Source of the DNA: an uncultured Clostridium sp.
Lineage (GTDB): Bacteria; Bacillota; Clostridia; Peptostreptococcales; Peptostreptococcaceae
Direction: 5' to 3'
DNA length: 6,260 bases
NCBI GenBank assembly: GCA_900550335.1
Contig: URRU01000103.1
Span: 1-6,260 of the forward strand
A program made the translations under genes and the position numbers. Below are positions 1 to 6,260 of this stretch, in pieces; the stretch's first letter is position 1; each line of letters starts with the position of its first letter. The notes beneath the pieces were generated by a model, which was not told the DNA's origin, did no database searches, and worked only from the letters and a program-made list of their open reading frames with translations.

Positions 1-407
1 ATAAAGAATGTCTAAAAAATAATATAGAATTTAACACACTTATAGATTTTAAAGAATGTGATTTTATAGAAATGATTGATATAAGCAGTATATTTTCAAA
101 TTTACTTGATAATTCAATAGAGGCTTGTATAAAAATAAGTGATGGTGAAAAAAGATATATTACTTTGAGAACAGCGATTATAAATGGATATTTTGTTATA
201 AGATGTGAAAATAGCAAATCTCAAAATGAATACTCTAAAAAAGATAGCAAGAATAAATTTATCACATCTAAAGAGGATAAATTTTATCATGGAATGGGGA
301 TTGAGAGTATAAAATCTTCTATATATAAATACGATGGCGATATTAGGATAAAAGAGGATGAGTCAAAATTTATAGTAAGTATATATTTACCTATGGATAA
401 AAAATAG
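1..407 (+). CDS. GHKL-family sensor histidine kinase, C-terminal part (5' partial)
   Basis: The frame is open from the left edge (first full codon at base 3) to the stop at 405-407, giving about 134 visible residues, so the annotated gene should run off the window; the ATG at 72 is internal. The visible part is the ATP-binding (HATPase_c_5/GHKL) domain. It has an N-box (SIFSNLLDNSIEAC, encoded about 87-128) and a G-box-like segment (HGMGIESIKSSIYKYDGDI, about 288-344), and ends soon after a final beta strand. These are typical of AgrC-like kinases that respond to peptides or cell-surface signals and phosphorylate a LytTR-type regulator; the sensor domain and phospho-accepting histidine are off the window. 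No partner regulator follows it here. The next gene, on the same strand after about 90 bp, has its own promoter, so cotranscription is not required. The family call is firm; the signal sensed is unknown. Confidence 0.85.
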   Translation, partial: KECLKNNIEFNTLIDFKECDFIEMIDISSIFSNLLDNSIEACIKISDGEKRYITLRTAIINGYFVIRCENSKSQNEYSKKDSKNKFITSKEDKFYHGMGIESIKSSIYKYDGDIRIKEDESKFIVSIYLPMDKK

Positions 408-434
408 TATTAAAATAAATTTAAAATAAAAAGT

Positions 435-463
435 TTGTTATATTTAGATTTATTCACTATAAT
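435..463 (+). promoter_or_regulatory. Sigma-A type promoter of the MATE gene
   Basis: TTGTTA at 435-440 and TATAAT at 458-463 are separated by exactly 17 bases. The -10 is a perfect consensus and the -35 matches 4 of 6. Transcription would start near 470, leaving a leader of about 27 bases before the ATG at 497. No operator palindrome or attenuator is seen in this short leader. Found by eye; not tested. Confidence 0.75.
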
Positions 464-484
464 AGTAATGGGAGAAAATGACAT

Positions 485-490
485 AGGAGG
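485..490 (+). promoter_or_regulatory. Ribosome binding site deciding the MATE start
   Basis: AGGAGG lies 6 bases before the ATG at 497. This strong site supports that start over the internal ATG at 587 (residue 31), which has no such sequence in front of it although it sits closer to the usual MATE N-terminus. Confidence 0.85.
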
Positions 491-496
491 GATATA

Positions 497-1909
497 ATGA
501 GTTTAGTAAAAGCAGAAGGATTAGATAAACAAGAGGCCACCACAAGTGTAAACGGATCTAATCCAATAAAAAAAGATAAAAATTTAATGACAGAGGGAAG
601 TATTGTAAAAACAATTTTAATATTTTCTATTCCTTTAATATTAGGGAATCTGTTACAGCAGATGTACAACACAGTCGATTCTATAATTGTCGGAAATTAT
701 GTAGGGAAAAATGCCTTAGCAGCAGTAGGATCGAGCTCGTCTTTAATCTATTTATTAATTGCATTCAGCCAGGGTATTTCAGTAGGTTCAGGGGTAATTG
801 TTTCACAGGCAATCGGTGCAAATAAGGAAAAAGATATTCAATTATCAATTCATACATCTATGGCTATTTCAATAATACTTGGAGCTATATTATCTATTTT
901 AGGGTTTATTTTTACACCGCAAATATTAAAAATGATGAATACACCAACTGAGGTTATGGTAGAATCAGTAAAATATCTTAGATTATATTCATTAGGACTT
1001 ATATTCAATGTTATTTATAATATGGAAGCAGGAATTTTAAATTCAGTTGGTAACTCAAAACGCTCGTTACTGTATTTAGGAATTGCTTCTGTAATAAATA
1101 TTATATTCGATTTAATTTTCATAAGAGGATTTGGACTAGGTGTTGAAGGTGCTGCAATAGCTACAAATATTAGTCAGGCAATAGCTTGTATAATAACATT
1201 GGGATATTTAGTTAGAGTAAATGCAAATTATAAAGTAACTCTTTCTAAAATAAGAATGCACAAAAGTGTTGCGATAAGACTGATAAAAGTAGGACTTCCA
1301 ACAGGTGTACAGAATATGATGATTTCTCTTTCAAATGTTTTAATTCAGTCTAGTATAAATGTGTTTGGACCTATTGCAATGGCAGGATTTGGAGCATATT
1401 TAAAAATAGATGGATTTAACATATTACCTGTATTGAGCTTTAGTATGGCTAGTACGACATTTACAGGTCAGAACTATGGAGCTAAAAAATCAGAACGTGT
1501 AAAAAGAGGTATGTGGGTAGTACTTGCGATGTGTGTTGTATATACAATAATTACAGGTGCATTATTGCTTACATTTGCACATCAGGTTATACGGTTATTC
1601 TCTCAAGATCCTGAGGTAATAAATGCTGGGGTAAGTGCAATGAGATACTTCTGCCCATTCTATTTCTTACTTGGAATATTACATTCATTAGCAGGAACAG
1701 TAAGAGGAGTCGGAAAAACAGTACCACCGATGATAGTGCTATTCTTATCTTTGTGCTTATTTAGAGTTATTTGTATATTATATGTTATACCGATGACTAG
1801 CATAAACTATGTTTATGTACTTTATCCAATATCTTGGTTAATAGGTGCTATTTTAATGGCATGTTATTTTATAAAATCAAAACCACTAGCTATAAAATCT
1901 ACAATATAG
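497..1909 (+). CDS. MATE-family multidrug efflux transporter
   Basis: This 470-residue protein has the length and layout of MATE (NorM/DinF-like) exporters, which are 12-helix inner-membrane antiporters using a Na+ or H+ gradient to expel cationic drugs and metabolites. Visible hallmarks are the first-helix block IPLILGNLLQQMYNTVDSII (about 45-64), the following VGNYVGKNALAAVG, the GVEGAAIATNISQ stretch that closes the N-terminal half, and the second-half repeat GLPTGVQNMMISLSNVLIQS with FTGQNYGAKK after it. The two six-helix halves are each complete and no frameshift is seen. An unusually long hydrophilic N-terminus (about 33 residues, KEDQ-rich) precedes the first helix. The gene has its own promoter and ribosome site and ends in a terminator built from the left arm of a palindromic element. 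It converges with the minus-strand genes. Substrate cannot be told from sequence. Confidence 0.92.
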   Translation: MSLVKAEGLDKQEATTSVNGSNPIKKDKNLMTEGSIVKTILIFSIPLILGNLLQQMYNTVDSIIVGNYVGKNALAAVGSSSSLIYLLIAFSQGISVGSGVIVSQAIGANKEKDIQLSIHTSMAISIILGAILSILGFIFTPQILKMMNTPTEVMVESVKYLRLYSLGLIFNVIYNMEAGILNSVGNSKRSLLYLGIASVINIIFDLIFIRGFGLGVEGAAIATNISQAIACIITLGYLVRVNANYKVTLSKIRMHKSVAIRLIKVGLPTGVQNMMISLSNVLIQSSINVFGPIAMAGFGAYLKIDGFNILPVLSFSMASTTFTGQNYGAKKSERVKRGMWVVLAMCVVYTIITGALLLTFAHQVIRLFSQDPEVINAGVSAMRYFCPFYFLLGILHSLAGTVRGVGKTVPPMIVLFLSLCLFRVICILYVIPMTSINYVYVLYPISWLIGAILMACYFIKSKPLAIKSTI

Positions 1910-1913
1910 AAAT

Positions 1914-1949
1914 AAAAAAGGCTGTTGCAAGTTTTGCAATGGCCTTTTT
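1914..1949 (+). terminator. Rho-independent terminator after the MATE gene
   Basis: A 10-bp stem (1920-1929 with 1935-1944, two internal U-G wobbles) closes a 5-base loop and is followed by TTTTT (1945-1949). The A-run at 1914-1919 mirrors the T-run, so it could also act on the minus strand, though there the two wobbles become C-A mismatches. It starts 5 bases past the MATE stop codon and forms the outer left arm of the larger palindrome. Confidence 0.8.
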
Positions 1950-2101
1950 AATTGAGAAATCACAATTATTTACTCTCCAGTCCTCAGCGCCACAGTTATT
2001 ATTAGAAAATATTTAAATGTGTGTGGCGCTTGCGGAATTGTCGATGTAAATTAATTTGTGATTTCTCAATTAAAGACTCATTGCAAAAAACTTGCAACAG
2101 C
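1920..2101. repeat. Long imperfect palindrome, MITE-like element
   Basis: Three nested inverted-repeat segments fold this stretch into one large hairpin. The outer arm is GCTGTTGCAAG at 1921-1931 against its complement at 2091-2101. The middle arm is TTTAATTGAGAAATCACAA at 1947-1965, a perfect 19-base match to 2056-2074, with similarity extending to about 1974 and 2046. The inner arm is AGCGCCACA at 1986-1994 against 2022-2030, around a 27-base AT-rich loop. It has no coding capacity of note. The size, terminal inverted repeats and CTGTTGCAA-type ends suggest a miniature inverted-repeat transposable element or the remains of an insertion sequence. I see no clear target-site duplication. An invertible switch or a structured RNA is a weaker alternative. 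Confidence 0.65.
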
Positions 2102-2115
2102 AATCATTTATCTAC

Positions 2116-2550
2116 TTAAAAATATAAATTATAGAAATGAAGGATTACATTGTTATATTGCAATAATTCACATTGATTTATAGAATAAGTTTTTTTGAGA
2201 AGTTATGCTATTTTTGCCAAAAGTATGGCTGTATTATATGGTTTTGTTATAAAAGCATCCCCACCTAGCATAATACTATTTAGTTCATCCATATCAGTAT
2301 CTCTACATGTAACAAAAATTATTGGAACAGTCGAGAACATACGTATTTTAGAACATAGAGAGTAACCATTTTCAAACGGAAGATTAATATCTAATAAAAT
2401 TAAATGAGGATTTTCTTCTTTAATAGTATCAATTATATAGGAAAAATCTTTTATAGTTATAGTTTGATAATTATTACTATTAAGTAGAACTTGTAACTCA
2501 TTTTGTATTAGAGAATCATCCTCTATAATCATAATTTTATATTGATTCAT
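2116..2550 (-). pseudogene. OmpR-family (BceR-like) response regulator, broken
   Basis: The reading frame starts at 2550 (MNQYKIMIIEDD), chosen because AGGAG lies 8 bases upstream; an ATG at 2568 lies before that site. Residues 1-115 form a receiver domain: acidic pocket E10-D11-D12, phospho-acceptor D54 (ILLDINLP), T81 and K103 (TKPYN). A TAA at 2203-2205 stops it after LLAKIA. The same frame continues for 28 codons (LLKKTYSINQCELLQYNN and on), which reads like the linker after the receiver in BceR/VirR-type regulators of peptide-antibiotic resistance, and then stops at 2116-2118, about 15 bases from the palindromic element. Full-length relatives are about 220-230 residues, so the whole winged-helix DNA-binding domain is missing. 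It sits 31 bases downstream of mtlR on the same strand. A stand-alone receiver protein of 115 residues could still be made. The exact subfamily is less certain than the receiver call. Confidence 0.8.
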
Positions 2551-2556
2551 TTTTAA

Positions 2557-2565
2557 GTCTCCTAT
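2557..2565 (-). promoter_or_regulatory. Ribosome binding site of the response-regulator remnant
   Basis: On the minus strand ATAGGAGAC places AGGAG (2559-2563) 8 bases before the ATG at 2550. It lies inside the extra six codons added by the upstream ATG at 2568, so the shorter start is preferred. No good promoter is visible between it and the mtlR stop, so transcription may come from upstream. Confidence 0.7.
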
Positions 2566-2581
2566 CATTTATTACATAATG

Positions 2582-4675
2582 CTAATTGATTATGGATTTA
2601 AGATATTTTTTTAGAATTTTGCTCAAGTAATCTTTTCCTAAAGAAACATTTCCACTGTTAAGTACTTCGAGAAAAGCTGGATCTTCTATAAGCATCTCAC
2701 TTAAAAATCCTAACAGTTTTCTATTCATATTAAGATATTCATCATCAGGAAGAAGCATCGTAATTATGCAACTAATCCCTTCAAAATACTTATCTTCAAA
2801 ATAATCACTATCAGAAATACAAACAGATAGCCTTATTTTTTTAGTACCAGATGTCTTTGTGTGGAATAGAGCAAATCCAATTTCTGGGAATACTTGAGTG
2901 GCTATTTTTTCTCTCTCAACTATATCAGATATTATTTTATTTGAATCATCATCAGAATCAATTAATTTATCTTTAAAAATATCTAAATATGCTTTAAAAT
3001 CTATATCTGATGAAACTGATATTATATTAAAATGATTCATAATCAATCTCATTTGTCTTGTTAAATCGTGTATCAGTTCTAACTGATTATAAAAATCAAA
3101 ACCATCTTCATAGTTATTTGGAGTAATTTCATATTTTCTTATATTTGCATCGATATTTTTTATATCAGAGTCTGTTATTAAAGGATTGATAAAGATAATA
3201 TCAGCTCCTTTTTGAACTTCCATATTAATATTTGATACAAAGAAATCGGTTTTTCTTATTGTATTTGTGTCTAAGTCTCCCTTTCCATATGTTTCTATAG
3301 ATATTCTATTTCCAAATACTTTTTCTAATTTTGTTTTAATAAATCTCGAAATACCTATACCACTTGCACAGACTACACCTATATAAACAGTTCTTTTAGA
3401 TAGATTGTTTTGTTCAAGTCTTACAACTGCAGCTCCAAAATGAACAGCCAAAAATCCTGTTTCAGATTCTGGAACTTTTAAGTTTAATTTTTCTTCCAAC
3501 ATAGCGGTTACTTTTTTACATTTTTTGAATATGTCGGGATAGTCGCTTTTTATTTGCTCTAATAGAGGATTTCGTATAGCCAATCCATTTGTCAGCCTAA
3601 CCAATGTCGGCTGCATATGAGCAATAAGTCCATCTATAAATGCATTGTCTTGCTCAAGAATATATGAAATATCAGGATCATATTCCTCAATCATTTCATA
3701 AACCAATGAAACTAATGTGTTTTTTCTACCAGAGCTTTGAGAGCTGTCTGGATTTTGCATTTTAGAAGCCCTAATATGAAGACAGATGTATGTAACCTCT
3801 ATTTCTGGGATTTCTATATTGAATTCTCTTTCAAGAGAAGAAGCTATTATTACAGCAAGAGAGTAGTCTCTGTCATGCTCTATATCAGCGTCTAATCTAC
3901 TATCAGGTTCAATTATTTCATTGTGCATTATTCTATTAATTGCAATAGTTATGTGAATTACAAGTCCAGCATAAGAGCTGTCAGTTAAATTTGCAATTTG
4001 TTCGTTGTTTAGATTAATTAAACATGAGATAACTCTCTTCATAATATCTGTATCTAGTAGACTATAGATATTTTTGCTACTTTTATTTTCTATTAATTTG
4101 ATTAAGTTACTTTCTCTCATACTGTTTTTATCATTTTGAGTTAGTTTATAAGATGATGTGTATTCATCTATGAAAGCAGTTAATGCTTTTCTATAGGCTT
4201 TTTCTTTACCTTCAAGATAGATTCCAAAACCTTGTTTTTTAACTAACGATAATTTAAACTTATCAAACCACTTTGCAACTTCATCTAAATCGTTGCTTAT
4301 TGTTGCCTCACTTACTCCTAGCATATTAGCGTAGTAAAATAATTTCTGAGGTTCGCTTTCTTTTAATAATTCAAGTATTAATTTTTTGATACGTTCATCT
4401 TTATTTGAAACATCTAAAGTATCATCGGCCATTAAAAGAGCAGAGAGTTTGTCTTTATCTGCTTTATCACCTTCAATCCAAACACCTGTCCCAGCTTTGG
4501 ATTGAAATGATAAGTTATATTTTTTTAAAGATGATTCTATATATTCAAGTTCCCTTTGGACAGTTCTCTTACTGACACCTACTGAGTCGGCAAGATATTT
4601 AACAGAAACTGGAGAATCTTGCATCAGCAGATTTAATGTGATTTGTCCAAGTCTAGGGGAAAAATCAGAAATCAT
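2582..4675 (-). CDS. mtlR: MtlR-type PRD transcriptional activator of a mannitol PTS operon
   Basis: The 697-residue protein has the full domain order of MtlR-class (BglG/DeoR-like) activators. Two N-terminal helix-turn-helix regions come first (about 10-55, with SVKYLADSVGVSKRTVQREL, and about 100-140, with MLGVSEATISNDLDEV). PRD1 follows with H241 and H300, PRD2 with H353 and H412, an EIIB-like domain with C436 (VVCASGIGIS), and a C-terminal EIIA-Mtl-like domain with H605 (IGFALFHTK). All expected phosphorylation sites are present. In studied relatives HPr, EIIA and EIIB phosphorylate these sites to couple sugar supply to transcription of mtl genes. The ATG at 4675 is chosen because AAAGGA lies 10 bases upstream; a TTG at 4681 is only 4 bases from it. 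It follows the EIICB stop by 27 bases, implying cotranscription. It looks intact although its operon is broken on both sides. The exact hexitol is inferred from the neighbour. Confidence 0.9.
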   Translation of the reverse strand: MISDFSPRLGQITLNLLMQDSPVSVKYLADSVGVSKRTVQRELEYIESSLKKYNLSFQSKAGTGVWIEGDKADKDKLSALLMADDTLDVSNKDERIKKLILELLKESEPQKLFYYANMLGVSEATISNDLDEVAKWFDKFKLSLVKKQGFGIYLEGKEKAYRKALTAFIDEYTSSYKLTQNDKNSMRESNLIKLIENKSSKNIYSLLDTDIMKRVISCLINLNNEQIANLTDSSYAGLVIHITIAINRIMHNEIIEPDSRLDADIEHDRDYSLAVIIASSLEREFNIEIPEIEVTYICLHIRASKMQNPDSSQSSGRKNTLVSLVYEMIEEYDPDISYILEQDNAFIDGLIAHMQPTLVRLTNGLAIRNPLLEQIKSDYPDIFKKCKKVTAMLEEKLNLKVPESETGFLAVHFGAAVVRLEQNNLSKRTVYIGVVCASGIGISRFIKTKLEKVFGNRISIETYGKGDLDTNTIRKTDFFVSNINMEVQKGADIIFINPLITDSDIKNIDANIRKYEITPNNYEDGFDFYNQLELIHDLTRQMRLIMNHFNIISVSSDIDFKAYLDIFKDKLIDSDDDSNKIISDIVEREKIATQVFPEIGFALFHTKTSGTKKIRLSVCISDSDYFEDKYFEGISCIITMLLPDDEYLNMNRKLLGFLSEMLIEDPAFLEVLNSGNVSLGKDYLSKILKKYLKSIIN

Positions 4676-4685
4676 AAACAATCAA

Positions 4686-4691
4686 TCCTTT
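4686..4691 (-). promoter_or_regulatory. Ribosome binding site of mtlR
   Basis: AAAGGA on the minus strand sits in the 27-base gap after the EIICB stop codon and 10 bases before the ATG at 4675. The spacing is slightly long but better than the 4 bases to the alternative TTG at 4681. Confidence 0.55.
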
Positions 4692-4702
4692 CTAAAATTT
4701 TA

Positions 4703-6004
4703 TTAATCTACATTTTTAATTTTTTCTATTATTGTCTTGTACATATCTTTGTCCATAAAGTTTTCTACTTCTATTATAGATGCATATTCATTGTAATCCC
4801 TAGCTTTTTTAGAAATAATCTTCTGGCAAATCAAAAGATCTGCATCCTCTGGTATTTCATCAATTGATGAAGATGTAACTGATATACTTCCTAGTCCATT
4901 TTCAATTAACATTTTTTTTAACATAGATGCAGCCATTACACTAGAGCCAATTCCAGCATCGCATACAAATACAATATCTTCTACATATCCAAAATCTGGG
5001 ATAATAAATGTTTTTTTATCTATATTACTATTTTCTTCAGAAATATCAGATTTACATAATTCCCTCTTAAGTATTAAGCAAGCGATAAAGCAACTAACTA
5101 ATGTGGAAATTAATATTCCCAATGTTATTGCAAGCCAATCTGAAGGAATTGACATCATAAATATAGTTATTATAGAGCCAGGAGAAATAGCACCAATAGC
5201 ACCTGCATGTAAAAGATAGAATACTAAATTTCCAGACATAGCACCAAATATTAAAGCTATCAGAAGTTTTAAATTTGATAGAACAAGTGGGAAATAAATC
5301 TCGTGAATACCACCTATAGCCTGAATAGTCATACAAGAGGCAAAGTATTTTCTTCTTTCTTTATATAATAAAAAAAATGCTAGAAGTATACCTAGTCCTG
5401 GCCCAGGATTCGTTTCAAGTAAGAAAAATACAGATTTACCATAAATAGTTGTATTTTCAATTCCTGCTGGAATCAAGAATCCATGATTTATACTGTTATT
5501 CAGTGAGAAAACCTTTAAAATTTCAATTATAGAGGTAATAATAGGAAGTGATTTTATATTAGATAGATACTCAATTAAACTTGAGAAAAATAAGTCTATA
5601 TATGAAAACATTGGAGCAAAGATAAAGTATGTTATAGATACAGTAATTACCCCAACTAATCCAAAGAATATATTTTTACTTATCATTTCAAAACCAGTAA
5701 ATCTATCAAATTTAATTTTTTTCTTTAAAAATCTACATAAAATACCGCATAGAGTTCCTATAAATATAGATGCTATAAAAGATGTATATTCCGAAAAAAT
5801 CGATATAGCAAGGCCGCAGACAGAACCAGTAAATGCACCAGAATCGCCGCCTAGTTTTTTACCTGCAGTAGATGCTAAAATAATCGGCAATACATATTTG
5901 TAGCAAGCTTGACTTACAAAAGTCATTTTTTCATTGGGTAAAAGCCCAGAATTTGAAAAAATGAGCGAAATAAAACCTAACATTATAAATATAAGAATAT
6001 AATA
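4703..6004 (-). pseudogene. mtlA: Mannitol-type PTS EIICB component, 5'-truncated
   Basis: The intact frame encodes a divergent MtlA-like permease: a membrane EIIC domain that binds and moves the hexitol, then a cytoplasmic EIIB domain that phosphorylates it. Counting from the first in-frame ATG (5983, 426 residues), EIIC motifs are LLPNEKM (14-20), NNSINHG (162-168), ETNPGPG (190-196) and the substrate-site block GGIHEIYFP (224-232). EIIB has its P-loop with active C341 (VFVCDAGIGSS) and a normal end. Family members are about 460-480 residues and begin with an amphipathic stretch leading into helix 1. Here recognisable homology reaches back to about base 6000 (YILIFIMLGF), and then 5S rRNA sequence begins. 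The true start, about 20-25 codons, is missing, and no ribosome site precedes the ATG at 5983. No EIIA domain is fused, so a separate mtlF would be needed. The missing start makes function doubtful; the family call is firm, the sugar likely but unproven. Confidence 0.85.
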
Positions 6005-6012
6005 AAAAAAGA

Positions 6013-6016
<4 letters not shown>
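6004..6016 (-). terminator. Possible terminator formed by 5S helix I and a U-run
   Basis: The extended 5S closing helix (14 pairs with wobbles) is followed directly on the minus strand by TTTTTTT at 6010-6004. A closing helix plus U-run could stop transcription at the end of the rRNA operon. The helix encloses the whole 5S, so it is not a standard compact hairpin, and its efficiency is uncertain. No other terminator is visible between the 5S and the EIICB remnant. Confidence 0.4.
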
Positions 6017-6133
<117 letters not shown>

Positions 6134-6136
6134 ATC

Positions 6137-6260
6137 TTTCGATTAACTTATATTAAGTTTTAGAGTTAATACTCTAAAAACTGCATATCATTTATGAAAT
6201 TCACTTCGTTCATGGCGCCAACGTCTTTTCGCTCCGCTCATATCCAGTTGCTTAAATCAT
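6137..6260 (-). other. 23S-5S rRNA intergenic spacer (partial)
   Basis: This stretch precedes the 5S on the minus strand and contains no reading frame, tRNA or recognisable 23S 3' end. It is rich in inverted repeats: a perfect 9-bp stem with 4-base loop at 6158-6179 (TTTTAGAGT/ACTCTAAAA), AACTTA-TAT-TAAGTT at 6145-6159, and an outer pair AACTGCATAT (6179-6188) against ATATCCAGTT (6240-6249), 9 of 10 matching, around 51 bases. These are likely processing structures of the rRNA precursor. The identity as spacer follows from position beside the 5S. Confidence 0.7.

Noticed and set aside
457..672. 71-codon minus-strand frame opposite the start of the MATE gene
   Set aside because: It lies antisense to the MATE promoter and coding region, shows no family features and is a shadow of a clear gene.
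1834..2016. 60-codon plus-strand frame across the MATE end and palindrome
   Set aside because: It overlaps the MATE gene in another frame and runs into repeat sequence; there is no ribosome site or recognisable content.
1920..2101. CRISPR array or riboswitch in the repeat-rich intergenic region
   Set aside because: The repeats are inverted and nested, with no regular direct repeats or spacers, and the region lies downstream of both convergent genes, where a cis-acting leader element would have no gene to control.
4676..4681. TTG start for mtlR two codons upstream
   Set aside because: Only 4 bases separate it from the AAAGGA site; the ATG at 4675 has better spacing and is a standard start codon.
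4643..4867. 74-codon plus-strand frame across the mtlR start and EIICB end
   Set aside because: It is antisense to two recognisable coding regions, and its hydrophobic look follows from AT-rich sequence.
5094..5336. 80-codon minus-strand frame inside the EIICB region
   Set aside because: It is an alternative frame of the EIIC coding sequence, rich in Y, W and C as expected from an out-of-frame read.
6137..6260. tRNA gene or 23S 3' end in the rRNA spacer
   Set aside because: No cloverleaf or T-loop motif (GGTTCGAATC type) and no conserved 23S terminal sequence could be found on either strand.

Overview
The window is very AT-rich, with genes on both strands, strong Shine-Dalgarno sequences (AGGAGG, AGGAG) and a sigma-A type promoter. 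It carries a GHKL (AgrC-like) kinase, a BceR-like response regulator and a mannitol-type PTS locus with a PRD activator. Together these point to a low-GC Firmicute, most likely a Clostridia member of the Peptostreptococcaceae type. The family placement is inference from overall character, not from a database match.

Layout from left to right. Bases 1-407 (+) hold the C-terminal end of a GHKL sensor histidine kinase whose start lies outside the window. A clear promoter (435-463) and ribosome site then lead into an intact MATE-family multidrug efflux gene (497-1909, +). Directly after it, at about 1914-2101, lies a long imperfect palindrome (MITE-like). Its left arm doubles as the Rho-independent terminator of the MATE gene. 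Everything to the right is on the minus strand: a broken OmpR/BceR-type response regulator (2116-2550), an intact mtlR-type PRD activator (2582-4675), the 5'-truncated remains of an mtlA-type mannitol PTS EIICB gene (4703 to about 6004), a 5S rRNA (about 6013-6133), and the 23S-5S spacer of an rRNA operon running to the window edge. The 23S gene is not visible.

How the parts fit together. EIICB plus MtlR would normally make a mannitol (or related hexitol) uptake and sensing module, usually with a separate EIIA (mtlF) and a dehydrogenase (mtlD). Neither partner is present. The EIICB gene lacks its first roughly 20-25 codons, its ribosome site and its promoter, because the 3' end of a 5S rRNA gene sits where they should be. 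At the other end mtlR is followed by a response-regulator pseudogene with an in-frame stop, cut short close to the palindromic element. The minus-strand half is therefore a decayed or rearranged mosaic; an assembly join at the rRNA repeat is the main alternative for the right-hand junction.

I see no convincing new biological system. The most notable items are the 5S/mtlA junction, the response-regulator pseudogene (its reading frame continues recognisably past the stop), and the palindromic element lying between two convergent units.
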